Position numbers and translations under genes: made by a program
Notes under the pieces: generated by a model
The model's database searches: none
Seen by the model: the letters and a program-made list of their open reading frames with translations, nothing else
Told to the model about the DNA's origin: nothing
Part shown: positions 10,249 to 19,297 of the stretch, in pieces
Layout: the number at the start of each line of letters is the position of its first letter
Position numbering within the stretch: the first letter of the stretch is position 1
DNA from: an uncultured Paracoccaceae bacterium
GTDB lineage: Bacteria > Pseudomonadota > Alphaproteobacteria > Rhodobacterales > Rhodobacteraceae
Direction of reading: 5' to 3'
DNA length: 43,956 nucleotides
NCBI GenBank assembly: GCA_947488605.1
Contig: CANKZJ010000013.1
Location: forward strand, 1-43,956

Positions 10249-10911
10249 ATGGGAAGCAAGCCAAGGGTATTTGCAGTAATTGGTCTCGGCACCTTTGGCG
10301 CGACACTTGCCCGCGATCTTCAGCGCTTCGGAAACGAGGTTATCGGAATCGATATCAATGAACGCCTGGTCAACGCTCATGCTGAGGATTTGTCTCAGGC
10401 TCTTGTTCTGGACGCACGGGACGATGGGGCGCTCAAGGAGGCTGGCGTTGACACCGTCGACGTCGGCGTCGTTGCCATGGGCACAAACATCGAGGCCAGC
10501 GTTCTGGCGACCATCAATCTCAAGACCCTCGGTATCGAGACGATCTGGGCCAAAGCGACTTCGAAGAGCCACCACCGAATTCTGTCGAAGCTTGGCGTTG
10601 AACGTGTCGTTCATCCAGAGCGCGAGGTGGGACAGCACATCGCGCAGGTTCTGAACAACCCCCTTGTGCGGGACTATGTGAGCCTTGGAAACGGGCAACA
10701 TGTCGTGAACTTCCGCGTCTCCGAGAGCCTGGAAGGAAGATCCTTGTCCGAACTGAGCTATCGGCAGGACCACAATCTGCGCTGCATCGGCGTTTTGCGG
10801 GGCACCGATTTTATCGGACACGACGACTCAAGTTGTGCGCTGGAAAAGAATGATCTGTTGCTTTTGCTTGGCGGGCGGCAGGACCTTCGCGAATTCGCGC
10901 GTGAGCTTTAG
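10249..10911 (+). CDS. ktrA: KtrA/TrkA-type potassium channel regulatory subunit (RCK domain)
   Basis: This 220-residue cytoplasmic protein matches the RCK regulators of Ktr/Trk potassium uptake. The N-terminal Rossmann fold carries GLGTFG (residues 12-17) with an acidic residue after the second strand (VIGIDINE), the site for NAD(H) or ATP/ADP. A C-terminal TrkA-C domain spans roughly residues 135-220. The family forms an octameric ring under the membrane subunit and gates it on nucleotide binding. I chose the ATG at 10249, with GAGG six bases upstream, over a TTG four codons earlier. The membrane partner starts eight bases after the stop, so the two genes form an operon. With about 220 residues it is KtrA-sized, about half of the duplicated E. 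coli TrkA. Confidence 0.88.
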   Translation: MGSKPRVFAVIGLGTFGATLARDLQRFGNEVIGIDINERLVNAHAEDLSQALVLDARDDGALKEAGVDTVDVGVVAMGTNIEASVLATINLKTLGIETIWAKATSKSHHRILSKLGVERVVHPEREVGQHIAQVLNNPLVRDYVSLGNGQHVVNFRVSESLEGRSLSELSYRQDHNLRCIGVLRGTDFIGHDDSSCALEKNDLLLLLGGRQDLREFAREL

Positions 10912-10919
10912 TCGCTTCG

Positions 10920-12257
10920 ATGCCGGGCCTACACTTCTCGATCCGCCAAAAGCGCTTTAGTCCACCCGCAGTCCTCGCAACGATCTACGCTGTGTTTATC
11001 ATCGTCGGAGCGGTCGCACTGTGGTTGCCTTTCAGCAATAGCGGCGACGTAACCTTCAGCGATGCAGTTTTCACCGCAGCTTCCGCCGTCACGGTTACCG
11101 GGTTGGTCGTTGTGGACACGGGTGCGGACTTTACGCTGATCGGACAGGTTGTCATCGCTCTACTGATTCAGATCGGCGGACTGGGCCTGATGACCTTCGC
11201 AGCACTTCTTTTGACGATGCTTGGGCTGACCATCGGAATGCCTCAAAGACTTGTGCTGCGCGACGAGCTTGGACAGACTGGCGTAAGCAATCTGCTTGCA
11301 CTTGTGCGCGTCGTCATATTGGTGGCTTTTGTTGCAGAAGCGATAGCAACCGGTGTTCTGATGGTTGTGTTTGTGCCTGAATTCGGCTGGTCACACGGCT
11401 TCTGGCAGGCACTTTTTCATGCGATATCGGCTTTTAATAACGCCGGGTTTTCTCTGTTTTCGGACAGCCTTTCCGGGTACGTTGCTGACCCTATTGTCAA
11501 CATAACCATTACAATGCTTTTCATTCTGAGCGGGCTTGGCTTCGTCGTCCTCGCTGATCTGAACCGTCAGCGAGGATGGCGGAAACTTACACTTCACAGC
11601 AAACTGATGCTGTCGGGGACGCTGGTTCTGATCCTCTTTGCCTGGGTCATGTTCACTTTACTTGAATGGAACAATCCAGCCACGCTCGGTGGACTTGAGA
11701 GTGGGGGTGCGCGCATTTTGGCTAGCTGGTTTCAAGCGGTAACTCCACGCACTGCAGGCTTCAACACCTTAGACTACGCGCAAATGGAAAACAGCACGAC
11801 GGTGATGACTTTGATGCTGATGCTCGTCGGCGGCGGACCGTCCTCCACGGCTGGTGGCATCAAGGTGACTACACTGATTGTACTGGTCTTGGCGACGGTT
11901 GCGTTCTTCCGCAGACAAGAGCGGCTTCACATTTTTGGTCGCAGTCTGGGGATGTCAGAAGTCATGAAAGTGCTGGCGTTGACCGCACTTTCGATTTTCC
12001 TCGTAGCTGTCGGTCTTTTCCTGACATCAATTACTTATGATGGTGACTTTCTCGACCTCCTTTTCGAAGTTTGCTCGGCTTTTGGGACCGTGGGCCTGTC
12101 GAGAGGCGCCACCGGCGAACTCGATGAATTCGGACGCGCAATGATCATTCTCATCATGTTTGTAGGTCGTCTGGGCCCTCTGACACTTGCATTCTTTCTC
12201 GCCACGCAAAGCAAGTCCAAGGTCGGATATCCGGAAGGAAAGGTCTTCCTAGGCTAG
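10920..12257 (+). CDS. ktrB: KtrB/TrkH-type potassium translocating membrane subunit
   Basis: This 445-residue integral membrane protein belongs to the SKT (KtrB/TrkH) superfamily and forms the potassium (or sodium-coupled potassium) pathway. Four pore loops with the conserved selectivity glycine can be read: TAASAVTVTGLVVVDTG, AISAFNNAGFSLF, AVTPRTAGFNTLDY and CSAFGTVGLSRGATGEL, one per repeated M1-P-M2 unit. Its length is that of KtrB. It follows ktrA after eight bases and would be gated by it. The product probably serves osmotic and potassium homeostasis and has no visible link to the conjugation genes nearby. The ribosome site at the ATG is weak, which fits translational coupling to ktrA. 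Confidence 0.9.
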   Translation: MPGLHFSIRQKRFSPPAVLATIYAVFIIVGAVALWLPFSNSGDVTFSDAVFTAASAVTVTGLVVVDTGADFTLIGQVVIALLIQIGGLGLMTFAALLLTMLGLTIGMPQRLVLRDELGQTGVSNLLALVRVVILVAFVAEAIATGVLMVVFVPEFGWSHGFWQALFHAISAFNNAGFSLFSDSLSGYVADPIVNITITMLFILSGLGFVVLADLNRQRGWRKLTLHSKLMLSGTLVLILFAWVMFTLLEWNNPATLGGLESGGARILASWFQAVTPRTAGFNTLDYAQMENSTTVMTLMLMLVGGGPSSTAGGIKVTTLIVLVLATVAFFRRQERLHIFGRSLGMSEVMKVLALTALSIFLVAVGLFLTSITYDGDFLDLLFEVCSAFGTVGLSRGATGELDEFGRAMIILIMFVGRLGPLTLAFFLATQSKSKVGYPEGKVFLG

Positions 12258-12592
12258 CGTCTTGACCAGGAAACCAGCCATTCGCGCAGCCGCAGCGAAT
12301 TGTCGCTTTGTCCCGCAGACTGTAAATTCGCCAAGCATCGGATTTCGCAGTTGCAGCTAATGTCCGCAATGCGGACTGCGATCGCAGCATAGCCGAGGGT
12401 TGCTCAATGTCGGCAATGGGCCTTTCGCTAGACTTTGCAAAGTCCGCTTCCTGCGCGGAACCGACATTCTTAGTCAGGGCAGATCAGACCTGCATGGACC
12501 TGAGCGACCGGCTATGCAAGACAGTCCTACGAAGGCTCCAAACAAAGGTGGCAAATGACAAGTCAGAACGAAAACTTTGAGAGAGAACTGAC
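12258..12592. other. Intergenic spacer with a short palindrome
   Basis: No gene is seen. A perfect 6-bp inverted repeat with a three-base loop (GTCCGC-AAT-GCGGAC) lies at 12362-12376. The spacer has the look of decayed sequence common between Roseobacter genes, with repeated use of CGGACT/CCGACA-type words. Confidence 0.5.
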
Positions 12593-12991
12593 GTGAAATT
12601 TTTGCTGCAAACAACCGTCATTGTCACATGCCTTTTGACCACTGCCTCGGCGGCTGAGGTCCAAGTCAGAGATGCTGACACTATTGTTGTGAACGGCACA
12701 GCAGTACGACTGAATGGTGTAGATGCACCGGAGCTGGGTACACGTGCCGGTCAGGATTCGCGTCGCTGGCTGGTGAACTTTCTTCGAGGAAAAGAGGTCA
12801 CGTGTGACCTCAACGGAGAACGGACCCATGATCGTTGGGTAGGTGTTTGCTTTGCGGAAGGTGAAGACGTTGGGGCGGCCGTCATTGCAGCTGGATTTGC
12901 GCTCGACTGTGCAAGGTACTCTGGCGGCAGATACTCAGACCTAGAAACGCCGGCCGCGAAATCACGACTGACGAGGGCAAGATACTGCTAG
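12593..12991 (+). CDS. Secreted staphylococcal-nuclease-like (thermonuclease family) protein
   Basis: This 132-residue protein starts at GTG after a GAGAGAGAA ribosome site and has a signal peptide (residues 1-20, ending TTASA). The rest is a compact SNase-like OB fold. Catalytic and calcium-binding positions of S. aureus nuclease can be matched: D29 in DADT, R39, D44 and E47 in RLNGVDAPE, and R81 before WVGVCF. It should therefore be an active calcium-dependent phosphodiesterase acting on DNA or RNA in the periplasm or outside the cell. Four cysteines in the second half (C71, C86, C110, C132) could form disulfides. It is monocistronic as far as can be seen. Confidence 0.82.
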   Translation: MKFLLQTTVIVTCLLTTASAAEVQVRDADTIVVNGTAVRLNGVDAPELGTRAGQDSRRWLVNFLRGKEVTCDLNGERTHDRWVGVCFAEGEDVGAAVIAAGFALDCARYSGGRYSDLETPAAKSRLTRARYC

Positions 12992-13101
12992 CGGTTCATT
13001 TGGTAGACCTAAAGAAACCGAGGCAGGTCGAAAGAACACATTGGCACACAAAGGTTCGCCAATAAGTAGAAAACCAGGCAATGGTCTGATATGATCACCA
13101 T

Positions 13102-13416
13102 ATGTTGCTATCGCTGATCCATAATGCGCGCCGACGAGGCGTCGTTGGTGCCTTGCTGGGCGCCCTGGCTCCATATGCCTTTTGGGCGTATGAGAACGGA
13201 GTTGCATTGGGCGGCGACAGCAACCTGATCGTTTTCGTATGCATGGTGAGTGCATTCTTTGCCGTCTTAGGATACGGCATCTGTCATGGTGGTTTTGGAA
13301 GAGCCAAAGCACTTCAGTACAAGAGCAATGCTGGAGTGGATCTGGATGAACTCGCCAAAACCCATCAAAGCGGCAAGTTCGCTTGGATGCGAGAAGTTCA
13401 TAATCGTCATAGATGA
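13102..13416 (+). CDS. Small hypothetical membrane protein
   Basis: A 104-residue ORF with two hydrophobic stretches, about residues 12-32 (GVVGALLGALAPYAFWAYE) and 40-62 (SNLIVFVCMVSAFFAVLGYG), separated by a short polar loop, and a charged C-terminal tail of about 35 residues. It is probably an inner-membrane hairpin protein. I do not recognise a family. It converges on the tra operon, with only 24 bases and one hairpin between the two stops. Confidence 0.55.
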   Translation: MLLSLIHNARRRGVVGALLGALAPYAFWAYENGVALGGDSNLIVFVCMVSAFFAVLGYGICHGGFGRAKALQYKSNAGVDLDELAKTHQSGKFAWMREVHNRHR

Positions 13417-13426
13417 GTTAGGGTAA

Positions 13427-13452
13427 GATGAGCGCTCAGGTCAGCGCTCATC
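13427..13452. terminator. Bidirectional hairpin between convergent genes, overlapping the traG stop
   Basis: GATGAGCGCT and AGCGCTCATC form a perfect 10-bp stem around a six-base loop. The traG stop codon (13441-13443) lies in the loop and at the start of one arm. The T-poor flanks make a classical intrinsic terminator imperfect, but the position between two convergent stops fits a shared terminator or an mRNA 3' end stabiliser. Confidence 0.6.
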
Positions 13453-16400
13453 CTGAGTACGTCCAGAAAAGACGTGATTGCCAATCGACACAGATCCACC
13501 ACTTTCAGCTTCAGTCTTGTCCTGCCAAGTTGGCTCCAGATTGCTTTGATGACCGTTATTGACATAGTCCTGCATTCCGGCCGGGCTGTAATAGTGTGTT
13601 GCGCCACCTGTAGGATCGATGGCATTGCCTGAGAACACGTCATCAACAACGTCACCGATTTGGCGGTAAAGCTCTGAATCGGTCCGAAGGTCCCGTCCAA
13701 TGTTGTTGCCCGTACCGTCCGTGTTCCATGCAGAAAACTGATTAGGAGCGAAGACAACGGCCAATGCATCATTGGGATGACGATCGTCGTTCACTCGATT
13801 GCGAATGACAGAAGCAACTGCGACCTGGCCTTGACGAGTTTCTGCACCTGCTTCAGCTGCAATGGTACGAATGACCAAGTCACGATCACCAGAATTGAGG
13901 CTCACAGAGTTAGGAGCATTTGCCGCTGATGGCCGCCATTCAACTCTATTGCCGTCTTGGACTAACTCGCCCCCAGGAGCTCGATCAATAAGCTCGCCGG
14001 CACCATTGGCCAAAGAATTAGTGTTAGCTTCCGCGTTGCGGCCGGCAAGGTTGGACGCTCGGGCTTCAATCCCGCCGGCACCAGTTCCAACGTCGTCAAT
14101 TTTGCCTGACTGATAGAGAATCTCAGTTTCTGCAGCCACTGATCGTTCTGCAAGTGGAGCATGTTCAGGCATCATGTGATTGTATGGGAAACCAGGCACG
14201 GGAAGATCGCCATGACCTGGATCTGCTGGTGTACCGACGGAACCACTTAGATCACCTTGAATTTGTGGCGTTACCATCTCGTCTATGTAACGTGCTGAGA
14301 ACTCGCCACGCAGCTCCGCCAAGCGCGGGTTGTCCGTGCGACCGTTCATCAACTCAGCGACCTGACCGGCATTCATGCCTTTGTCGTCGATCATCCAACT
14401 CGCGAAGGCACCAGAAACATCGAGACGACTGTCATAGAAGTCGCTTTGCGCACGATCGGCAGCCTCACTGTAGCTGTTGGCGGTTCGGAGGTAATTGTCT
14501 GCGGTGCGGCCCTGACGTTGAATATCGTCAACCGTGTCCCTGAAACCGTTGTCGCCAGTCGTATTGAGGGTTCCACTCTCCGTTTGACTGGCAGATTCAG
14601 AAGCACGCGAGAGATTACTAATGGCGTTATCAACACCTTGACGGCGGCTGGACTCGGTAATGGCATCGTAGTTTTCAGCTGAAACACCCTGTCGCTCGAG
14701 GCTCGCACGAACCCCGGCGGACAGACCTCCCCAACCAATGCCGACGCTTGCATAGGTACCAACCTGAATAGCCGTTTGACGAGAAATGGAATGAGATTCA
14801 GCGAAGCGATCAACGACATCCATAGACTCCGTCAGAGACGCCCTTTCTTCCGAACTTGTGTTGACACCAGATCCAGTTGACCAGGCCTCACCAGTCGTGA
14901 TCGACTGCATGAACGAACTGGTGTTCGAGGAAAGCTCCGAAACGGATCGCTCAATGGTCTGGCGCAGGTTGCTACCGTTTTCGCGCAAACTGGTTGCAGT
15001 ATCACGCAAAGACGAAACGACGCTCTGACCGATGGATAGATTTGCAGCCGTGTTCACTCGAGAACTACCGCCATCAATGCCAACAGATCCATTGGCGTTT
15101 GTGGTAATCAGTGAGCCATCCTGCCCATAGTAACTTGAGCGTCCTGTATCTGTGAATGGCGACGTGACATTGCGATTGGCTGAAGTGTTGTCATAGGAGA
15201 CGTTATTCCGCGCGTAGTTATCCATGCTCACATTGCGGAAATTTCGGTTGCCAACGCTTGCATTGCCATAAGAGAGATTACCTGTCGCCATTTCGCGACC
15301 GGTCTCAGAAGCGGCGCTCTGTGACACTGCCAACATCGACGTAGCAAGACCAACCATCTTCTGGGTGCCAAAAAAGATTGCAGCAGCAACGAATGGGACA
15401 GACATCATCAAATAGCCAGCCATCACGGCGACATCTTGACCGATCGAATAGACCCCAAAGTGATTGGCCCAGTTCATGACGCTGTCCGTGTAGGCACCAC
15501 TCGTCGAGGCGGAGGTAATGGTCTGAAAACGCTCCACGGAGGCGTTCATCATCAAGGAATGCAGAATTGCCGATAGAGGTTCCCACGAAGCCAGCCACAC
15601 AAAACCACCAAAGTAGCCCCGGACAACAGTCAGAGCGAATGGCGTCATCATAAGAGCTAGGGCGATAGGGAACGCGCCGTAATAAAGGTTCTCGAAGACA
15701 ATCTTAAGATAAGGCACCCAGCTCAGAGCATTGGAACCAATCGCCTGATAGCTGGATCTGGTTTGAACTTCGGCGCGCGCTGACTGGAGGTGCTGCAGAG
15801 CGGCTGCGTTACCGGTTGCGGATATGCCACGATTTGCTGCGTCATCAAAGGCTGCAATCAACATCGATTGCTTGATGTGGTCTTCAGCAGCGGTAGACGC
15901 ATAGCCAGCAAAAGTCGCAAAATCGGATATCGTCGCCCGCAAGTCATTGATGGCAAGAGTGGGATCACCACCTTGGAAGGTCGACGCCGCTTGTGCCCCC
16001 AATACGACGTCCACCTCAGCATTGATTTGACCGACAATATCGGGCCACCCGTCTGCACAGGTCCGCGTAGTCTGTGTAACGACATCATAGTAAGCAAGTG
16101 ACGCCGGCATGTTGGCCGTGATGGTGGCTCCTAGGTTTCCAGAACGGGTCACAAGTTCGGGTGAGATGTAGCGAAGATCGACGGCATCGATAACACATTG
16201 ATCAAAGAAGTTTGTTAGGTTTTCGTGCACGCTTGATGTAACGGCACGCCAGCGTGCGGATTTTGTCATCAAAGTTGCGCCAAAGAGCATTCCGTGACGC
16301 TGATAGGCCAGGTTGGTAGGAGGCGAGAAAAGCGTTTCCATCTGCGTGGTCAGAACATCCGACACGCGCGATGTGAACGAGCCAACATAGGCAACGGAGG

Positions 16401-16692
16401 TAGGTACATTGTCTACCGTCGCAAACCATAGTGGACCCTTTGTCTTGTCGAAAATGATGACGTCCGATTTGTCAGCGACGCTCAAACCGCCAACAAGGCC
16501 TATCACGACGTATGCCTTGACCGCTTGTTTGAAATCACCGCCAAAGACCAGCTGAAAAACCAGAACAATGAGCCCTACCAGTAGGGCCAAGTTAACCATA
16601 GCCAGAGCATTTCCGGTATTGAAGAACGCTGCAACCGCGTTGAGCGTGGTAGTTAGATAATCGCCACCACCCGTTGAGTAGATTTCCAGCAT
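13441..16692 (-). CDS. traG: TraG-like mating pair stabilisation protein fused to a SleB-type cell wall hydrolase
   Basis: This 1,083-residue protein ends the tra operon. Residues 1 to about 480 match the TraG N-terminal domain of F-type systems: several membrane segments (around 30-50, 330-350, 430-460) and a periplasmic region, needed for pilus assembly and mating-pair stabilisation. A long Ser/Asn-rich region with helical parts follows. The last 147 residues (937-1083) form a Hydrolase_2/SleB-like domain (VIRTIAAEAGAETRQGQVA, VASVIRNRV, ATHYYSP), including the family's conserved glutamate in AAEAG. F TraG has a different C-terminal region (TraG*) that contacts TraS in the recipient; here that end carries a peptidoglycan-cleaving module, probably doing the job of the separate lytic transglycosylase of other systems. 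It starts two bases after traH stops. Confidence 0.88.
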   Translation of the reverse strand: MLEIYSTGGGDYLTTTLNAVAAFFNTGNALAMVNLALLVGLIVLVFQLVFGGDFKQAVKAYVVIGLVGGLSVADKSDVIIFDKTKGPLWFATVDNVPTSVAYVGSFTSRVSDVLTTQMETLFSPPTNLAYQRHGMLFGATLMTKSARWRAVTSSVHENLTNFFDQCVIDAVDLRYISPELVTRSGNLGATITANMPASLAYYDVVTQTTRTCADGWPDIVGQINAEVDVVLGAQAASTFQGGDPTLAINDLRATISDFATFAGYASTAAEDHIKQSMLIAAFDDAANRGISATGNAAALQHLQSARAEVQTRSSYQAIGSNALSWVPYLKIVFENLYYGAFPIALALMMTPFALTVVRGYFGGFVWLASWEPLSAILHSLMMNASVERFQTITSASTSGAYTDSVMNWANHFGVYSIGQDVAVMAGYLMMSVPFVAAAIFFGTQKMVGLATSMLAVSQSAASETGREMATGNLSYGNASVGNRNFRNVSMDNYARNNVSYDNTSANRNVTSPFTDTGRSSYYGQDGSLITTNANGSVGIDGGSSRVNTAANLSIGQSVVSSLRDTATSLRENGSNLRQTIERSVSELSSNTSSFMQSITTGEAWSTGSGVNTSSEERASLTESMDVVDRFAESHSISRQTAIQVGTYASVGIGWGGLSAGVRASLERQGVSAENYDAITESSRRQGVDNAISNLSRASESASQTESGTLNTTGDNGFRDTVDDIQRQGRTADNYLRTANSYSEAADRAQSDFYDSRLDVSGAFASWMIDDKGMNAGQVAELMNGRTDNPRLAELRGEFSARYIDEMVTPQIQGDLSGSVGTPADPGHGDLPVPGFPYNHMMPEHAPLAERSVAAETEILYQSGKIDDVGTGAGGIEARASNLAGRNAEANTNSLANGAGELIDRAPGGELVQDGNRVEWRPSAANAPNSVSLNSGDRDLVIRTIAAEAGAETRQGQVAVASVIRNRVNDDRHPNDALAVVFAPNQFSAWNTDGTGNNIGRDLRTDSELYRQIGDVVDDVFSGNAIDPTGGATHYYSPAGMQDYVNNGHQSNLEPTWQDKTEAESGGSVSIGNHVFSGRTQDER

Positions 16693-16693
16693 A

Positions 16694-18082
16694 TCAGAAC
16701 TCCACCACTTGCGTGGCCAGCCATCCCGCGCGCTCTCCAGAAAGCGTGGACTGCACGCTCATCAGTCTGGTCAGGGTGGCAACGGCATCATTGAAGCGCT
16801 CAGCAGCCTCACGACGCATGGCGGAGAAGTTGGAATAGCTGTCGGTAACCTGTTCGCGATACTCTCCAAGTTGCGGACCCAACCCTTCAGTATTGCCTGC
16901 GAGTTTCAGCATCTCTTCAAGGGCTTCGCGTGTGTAAAGCATCGCAAAGTCCAAGGCGACCAGTTCGGCCATCAGAGCGATCTCATCACCGACAAACTCG
17001 TACTTGTATGAACGGGCAGTCTTCAAGATTTCATAGACAGGCACTGACGTCATGCCAATCAAACCCTCTGATCCAGTTGGCAAATCAGTGTCGGTCGCGA
17101 GCGCATTGTTGATGCCTTCAAGGATCTCAGTCACCCGAGCATACAGTGCCTGGTCAGCGGCAAGGGATAAAGTTGCAAATGTTGGGTTCAGGCAGCGATC
17201 TGCGGGATCAGAATCACAGCGCAACACCTCGACGTCACCACCCTCAACCATTGTCCGGATCATCTGCGATGAAAAAGCGCGAGGAGGATAGTTCGTGTGA
17301 GAGCGCGGCGTGTCATCGTCGGCGCCGCCAATGACGATGATCGTGCCGGTGATCGTCATGAAGAATTCGGCCAACTCATCGTCTGAAGCAAGGAACGTAT
17401 TATTGCGTGATGCCTTCCAAGCATAGTTCACATTGACCGGAAGCTGGGCCTGCATTTCTGGATCACCGGCAGCGAGAGTGCTTGTGTGGTCACCACCCGT
17501 ACCACACCCATGACGGGCGCGGGCACGGTCAGCAACCAATCCGCTTTGGGTCGCGATGGACTGACAAATATGCTGAGAAGCGGCATCAGTCTGTGGCCAA
17601 ACAGAAGCGACCAAAGCCTGGCCAGCCTCGCATGAGTTGATGTTCATTGAATTGACCTGTTGCTGAAGGTCACGCAGCTTGCCGACGACTTCCTGGACGG
17701 CAGGGGAAAGGCTTTCCAGAGCAAGCTCAAAAGCAAATCCCGATGCATTCGCCATGATCGCTTCCATCATCGCAATCAGCTCGTCGGCAGACAAAAACGA
17801 GAACGCACCACCAAAAATGTCAATGCCGCCGCAACCGGACCGCACACTTGGAAGTTGGATTGAGGCAAGCTGGCTGTTGCGCGGCTGTGTGCGGACATAC
17901 AATGAACCCAAAGAAACATACCCCGCGCGTTGACCATCATACGCCGATGGCCTGGTCACATTGACGCCACCAGATGAACGCGACCAGAAATCAGCGAGGT
18001 CACTTTCAACTTGCGAAAACGCTGCACCAGGTGCCAGCAACGAGACAGAAACTGCCAAGGCCGAGAGCGGAAACTTAATCAT
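16694..18082 (-). CDS. traH: TraH, conjugal transfer pilus assembly protein
   Basis: The 462-residue protein has a signal peptide (residues 1-23, ending PGAAFS) and the TraH pattern: a conserved SGCGGIDIFGGAFSFL block near residue 85, a Cys-rich middle (NINSCEAG, HGCG) and a helical C-terminal half. In F-type systems TraH sits in the periplasm or at the outer membrane with TraF, TraW, TraU and TrbB-like proteins and is needed for pilus extension and retraction. The ATG at 18082 follows AAGGAGAACTCT, a strong ribosome site, and overlaps the traF end by eight bases. Length is close to F TraH (458). Confidence 0.9.
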   Translation of the reverse strand: MIKFPLSALAVSVSLLAPGAAFSQVESDLADFWSRSSGGVNVTRPSAYDGQRAGYVSLGSLYVRTQPRNSQLASIQLPSVRSGCGGIDIFGGAFSFLSADELIAMMEAIMANASGFAFELALESLSPAVQEVVGKLRDLQQQVNSMNINSCEAGQALVASVWPQTDAASQHICQSIATQSGLVADRARARHGCGTGGDHTSTLAAGDPEMQAQLPVNVNYAWKASRNNTFLASDDELAEFFMTITGTIIVIGGADDDTPRSHTNYPPRAFSSQMIRTMVEGGDVEVLRCDSDPADRCLNPTFATLSLAADQALYARVTEILEGINNALATDTDLPTGSEGLIGMTSVPVYEILKTARSYKYEFVGDEIALMAELVALDFAMLYTREALEEMLKLAGNTEGLGPQLGEYREQVTDSYSNFSAMRREAAERFNDAVATLTRLMSVQSTLSGERAGWLATQVVEF

Positions 18083-18902
18083 AGAGTTCTCCTTCTGGAA
18101 TGCTGGTAATGATGCGAATGCGATCCAACACTATGTCTTGGGTCATCAGGCCGGCGCCAATGAGATCGACCTGTCCAGAACGTGGCTCTACCAACGCTAA
18201 GAATGGAGATGGAACGTCTGCGAAACCGAGGTTTTGAACTTCGCCTTGATCGACTTTACTGTCTGGAAATGTCGGCAAGACGATCCCATCCCGCGTCACA
18301 GCCAGGACGGAGACACCATATTGTTGAACGAGGGCTTGCAGGACTTCGCCTTGCGTGGCGCAAACGAGGCAAGATGGTGAACCGTCGTAGACGAACATGA
18401 GCGCGCGTTCCGTCGTGGCGGTTTGAAACGCGGCGTCACGATCAACATCGAGCCTATCTTGATAGAGATTGCTACCGATCTGAGACAGCGGCCGGTCGAC
18501 ATTCGCATCAAGGTTAGGGTTCGCGAACAGACTGCGCTGCCAAACTTCAGTGAACAAGCCTGCCTGCCGGACCATGGCGGCCTGAGCTTCCATGTAGGCC
18601 ACGACATTTTCAGATGTGGGTTCAAGAATCGCACGATTCTTGAGCTCATCGAGTCCGGCACGGTACTCTTCAATTTGTTCTGTATATGTTTTCGGAGGAA
18701 CCGGCGGCGGGGCAGGGGGAAGTTCCGCGGCCGCCTCCGGCTCCTCTTCAACTACTGCGTTGGGGTCGCAGTAGAAGTTCCAACCCTTGGTTCGCTGATC
18801 ATCACAGGCGAAACCACGACCCGAACTCGGTTCTGTCACATCGGCAAACGCGGGAGCAGAAACGGCCAGCGTGGCGACGAAAGCGAAACCAAACAGGTTC
18901 AT
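18075..18902 (-). CDS. traF: TraF, thioredoxin-fold pilus assembly protein
   Basis: The 275-residue protein has a signal peptide (MNLFGFAFVATLAVSAPAFA), a GWNFYCDP motif, a Pro-rich linker (residues 61-70), a helical middle and a C-terminal thioredoxin fold with CLVC at residues 178-181. TraF of F is usually described as lacking this CxxC, so the copy here may be redox active. It works in the periplasm with TraH and TraW on pilus assembly, and may help fold the Cys-rich TraN, TraU and TraH made by the same operon. Start and stop overlap the neighbours in ATGA and ATG-type junctions. Confidence 0.88.
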   Translation of the reverse strand: MNLFGFAFVATLAVSAPAFADVTEPSSGRGFACDDQRTKGWNFYCDPNAVVEEEPEAAAELPPAPPPVPPKTYTEQIEEYRAGLDELKNRAILEPTSENVVAYMEAQAAMVRQAGLFTEVWQRSLFANPNLDANVDRPLSQIGSNLYQDRLDVDRDAAFQTATTERALMFVYDGSPSCLVCATQGEVLQALVQQYGVSVLAVTRDGIVLPTFPDSKVDQGEVQNLGFADVPSPFLALVEPRSGQVDLIGAGLMTQDIVLDRIRIITSIPEGELYD

Positions 18903-19297
18903 AGGACGGAGCTTTGCTGAAGAGCGGAAGACAGCCGCGTCACGAAATGGCGCATGGTCCTGACACCGCCGACATGGTGCGTGATGCGTTGATGTTTGCT
19001 GTTGAAGATCAGGACCTGCGGAACAGACTGAAAATGGGATGTTAGGGGATGACGAAGTCCATCTTCAAAGGTCGTGAATGGCAATACTGGTTGCCGATCC
19101 ATTGAGGCAACCAATACATTGATGCCTGTTTCGTCCTGCAGCTGTTTCAAAACTGGGGAAATCGCAGCACAGTAGGGACAAGTGCTTTGCGCAACAAAAA
19201 TCACACCCAGTCTGGAAGGTGATGCATTGGCTGCTTGTGCCGACAGCAGAAGAGCTGCAGGCAAAGCAGCAACAAAGCGCCGCCTATTCATAGACAT
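18899..19297 (-). CDS. Small exported thioredoxin-like protein in the tra operon
   Basis: The 132-residue protein has a signal peptide with three arginines (MSMNRRRFVAALPAALLLSA), then a thioredoxin-like fold with CPYC at residues 40-43 and a likely cis-proline in SVPQVLIF. It is probably a periplasmic disulfide oxidase or isomerase, comparable in role to TrbB of F, serving the Cys-rich tra proteins around it. The RR could also suit Tat export, but the following residues do not make a strong Tat motif. The ATG at 19297 follows GGAGGTTCGAG; another ATG two codons later is possible. The gene overlaps the traN end by 14 bases. Confidence 0.8.
   Translation of the reverse strand: MSMNRRRFVAALPAALLLSAQAANASPSRLGVIFVAQSTCPYCAAISPVLKQLQDETGINVLVASMDRQPVLPFTTFEDGLRHPLTSHFQSVPQVLIFNSKHQRITHHVGGVRTMRHFVTRLSSALQQSSVL

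Noticed and set aside
9866..10306. 146-residue minus-strand ORF and an overlapping 103-residue ORF
   Set aside because: They overlap each other and the start of the ktrA-like gene, and neither shows a conserved motif or signal.
10204..10821. 205-residue minus-strand ORF opposite the ktrA-like gene
   Set aside because: It lies antisense to a clear RCK protein gene, with no ribosome site or known pattern.
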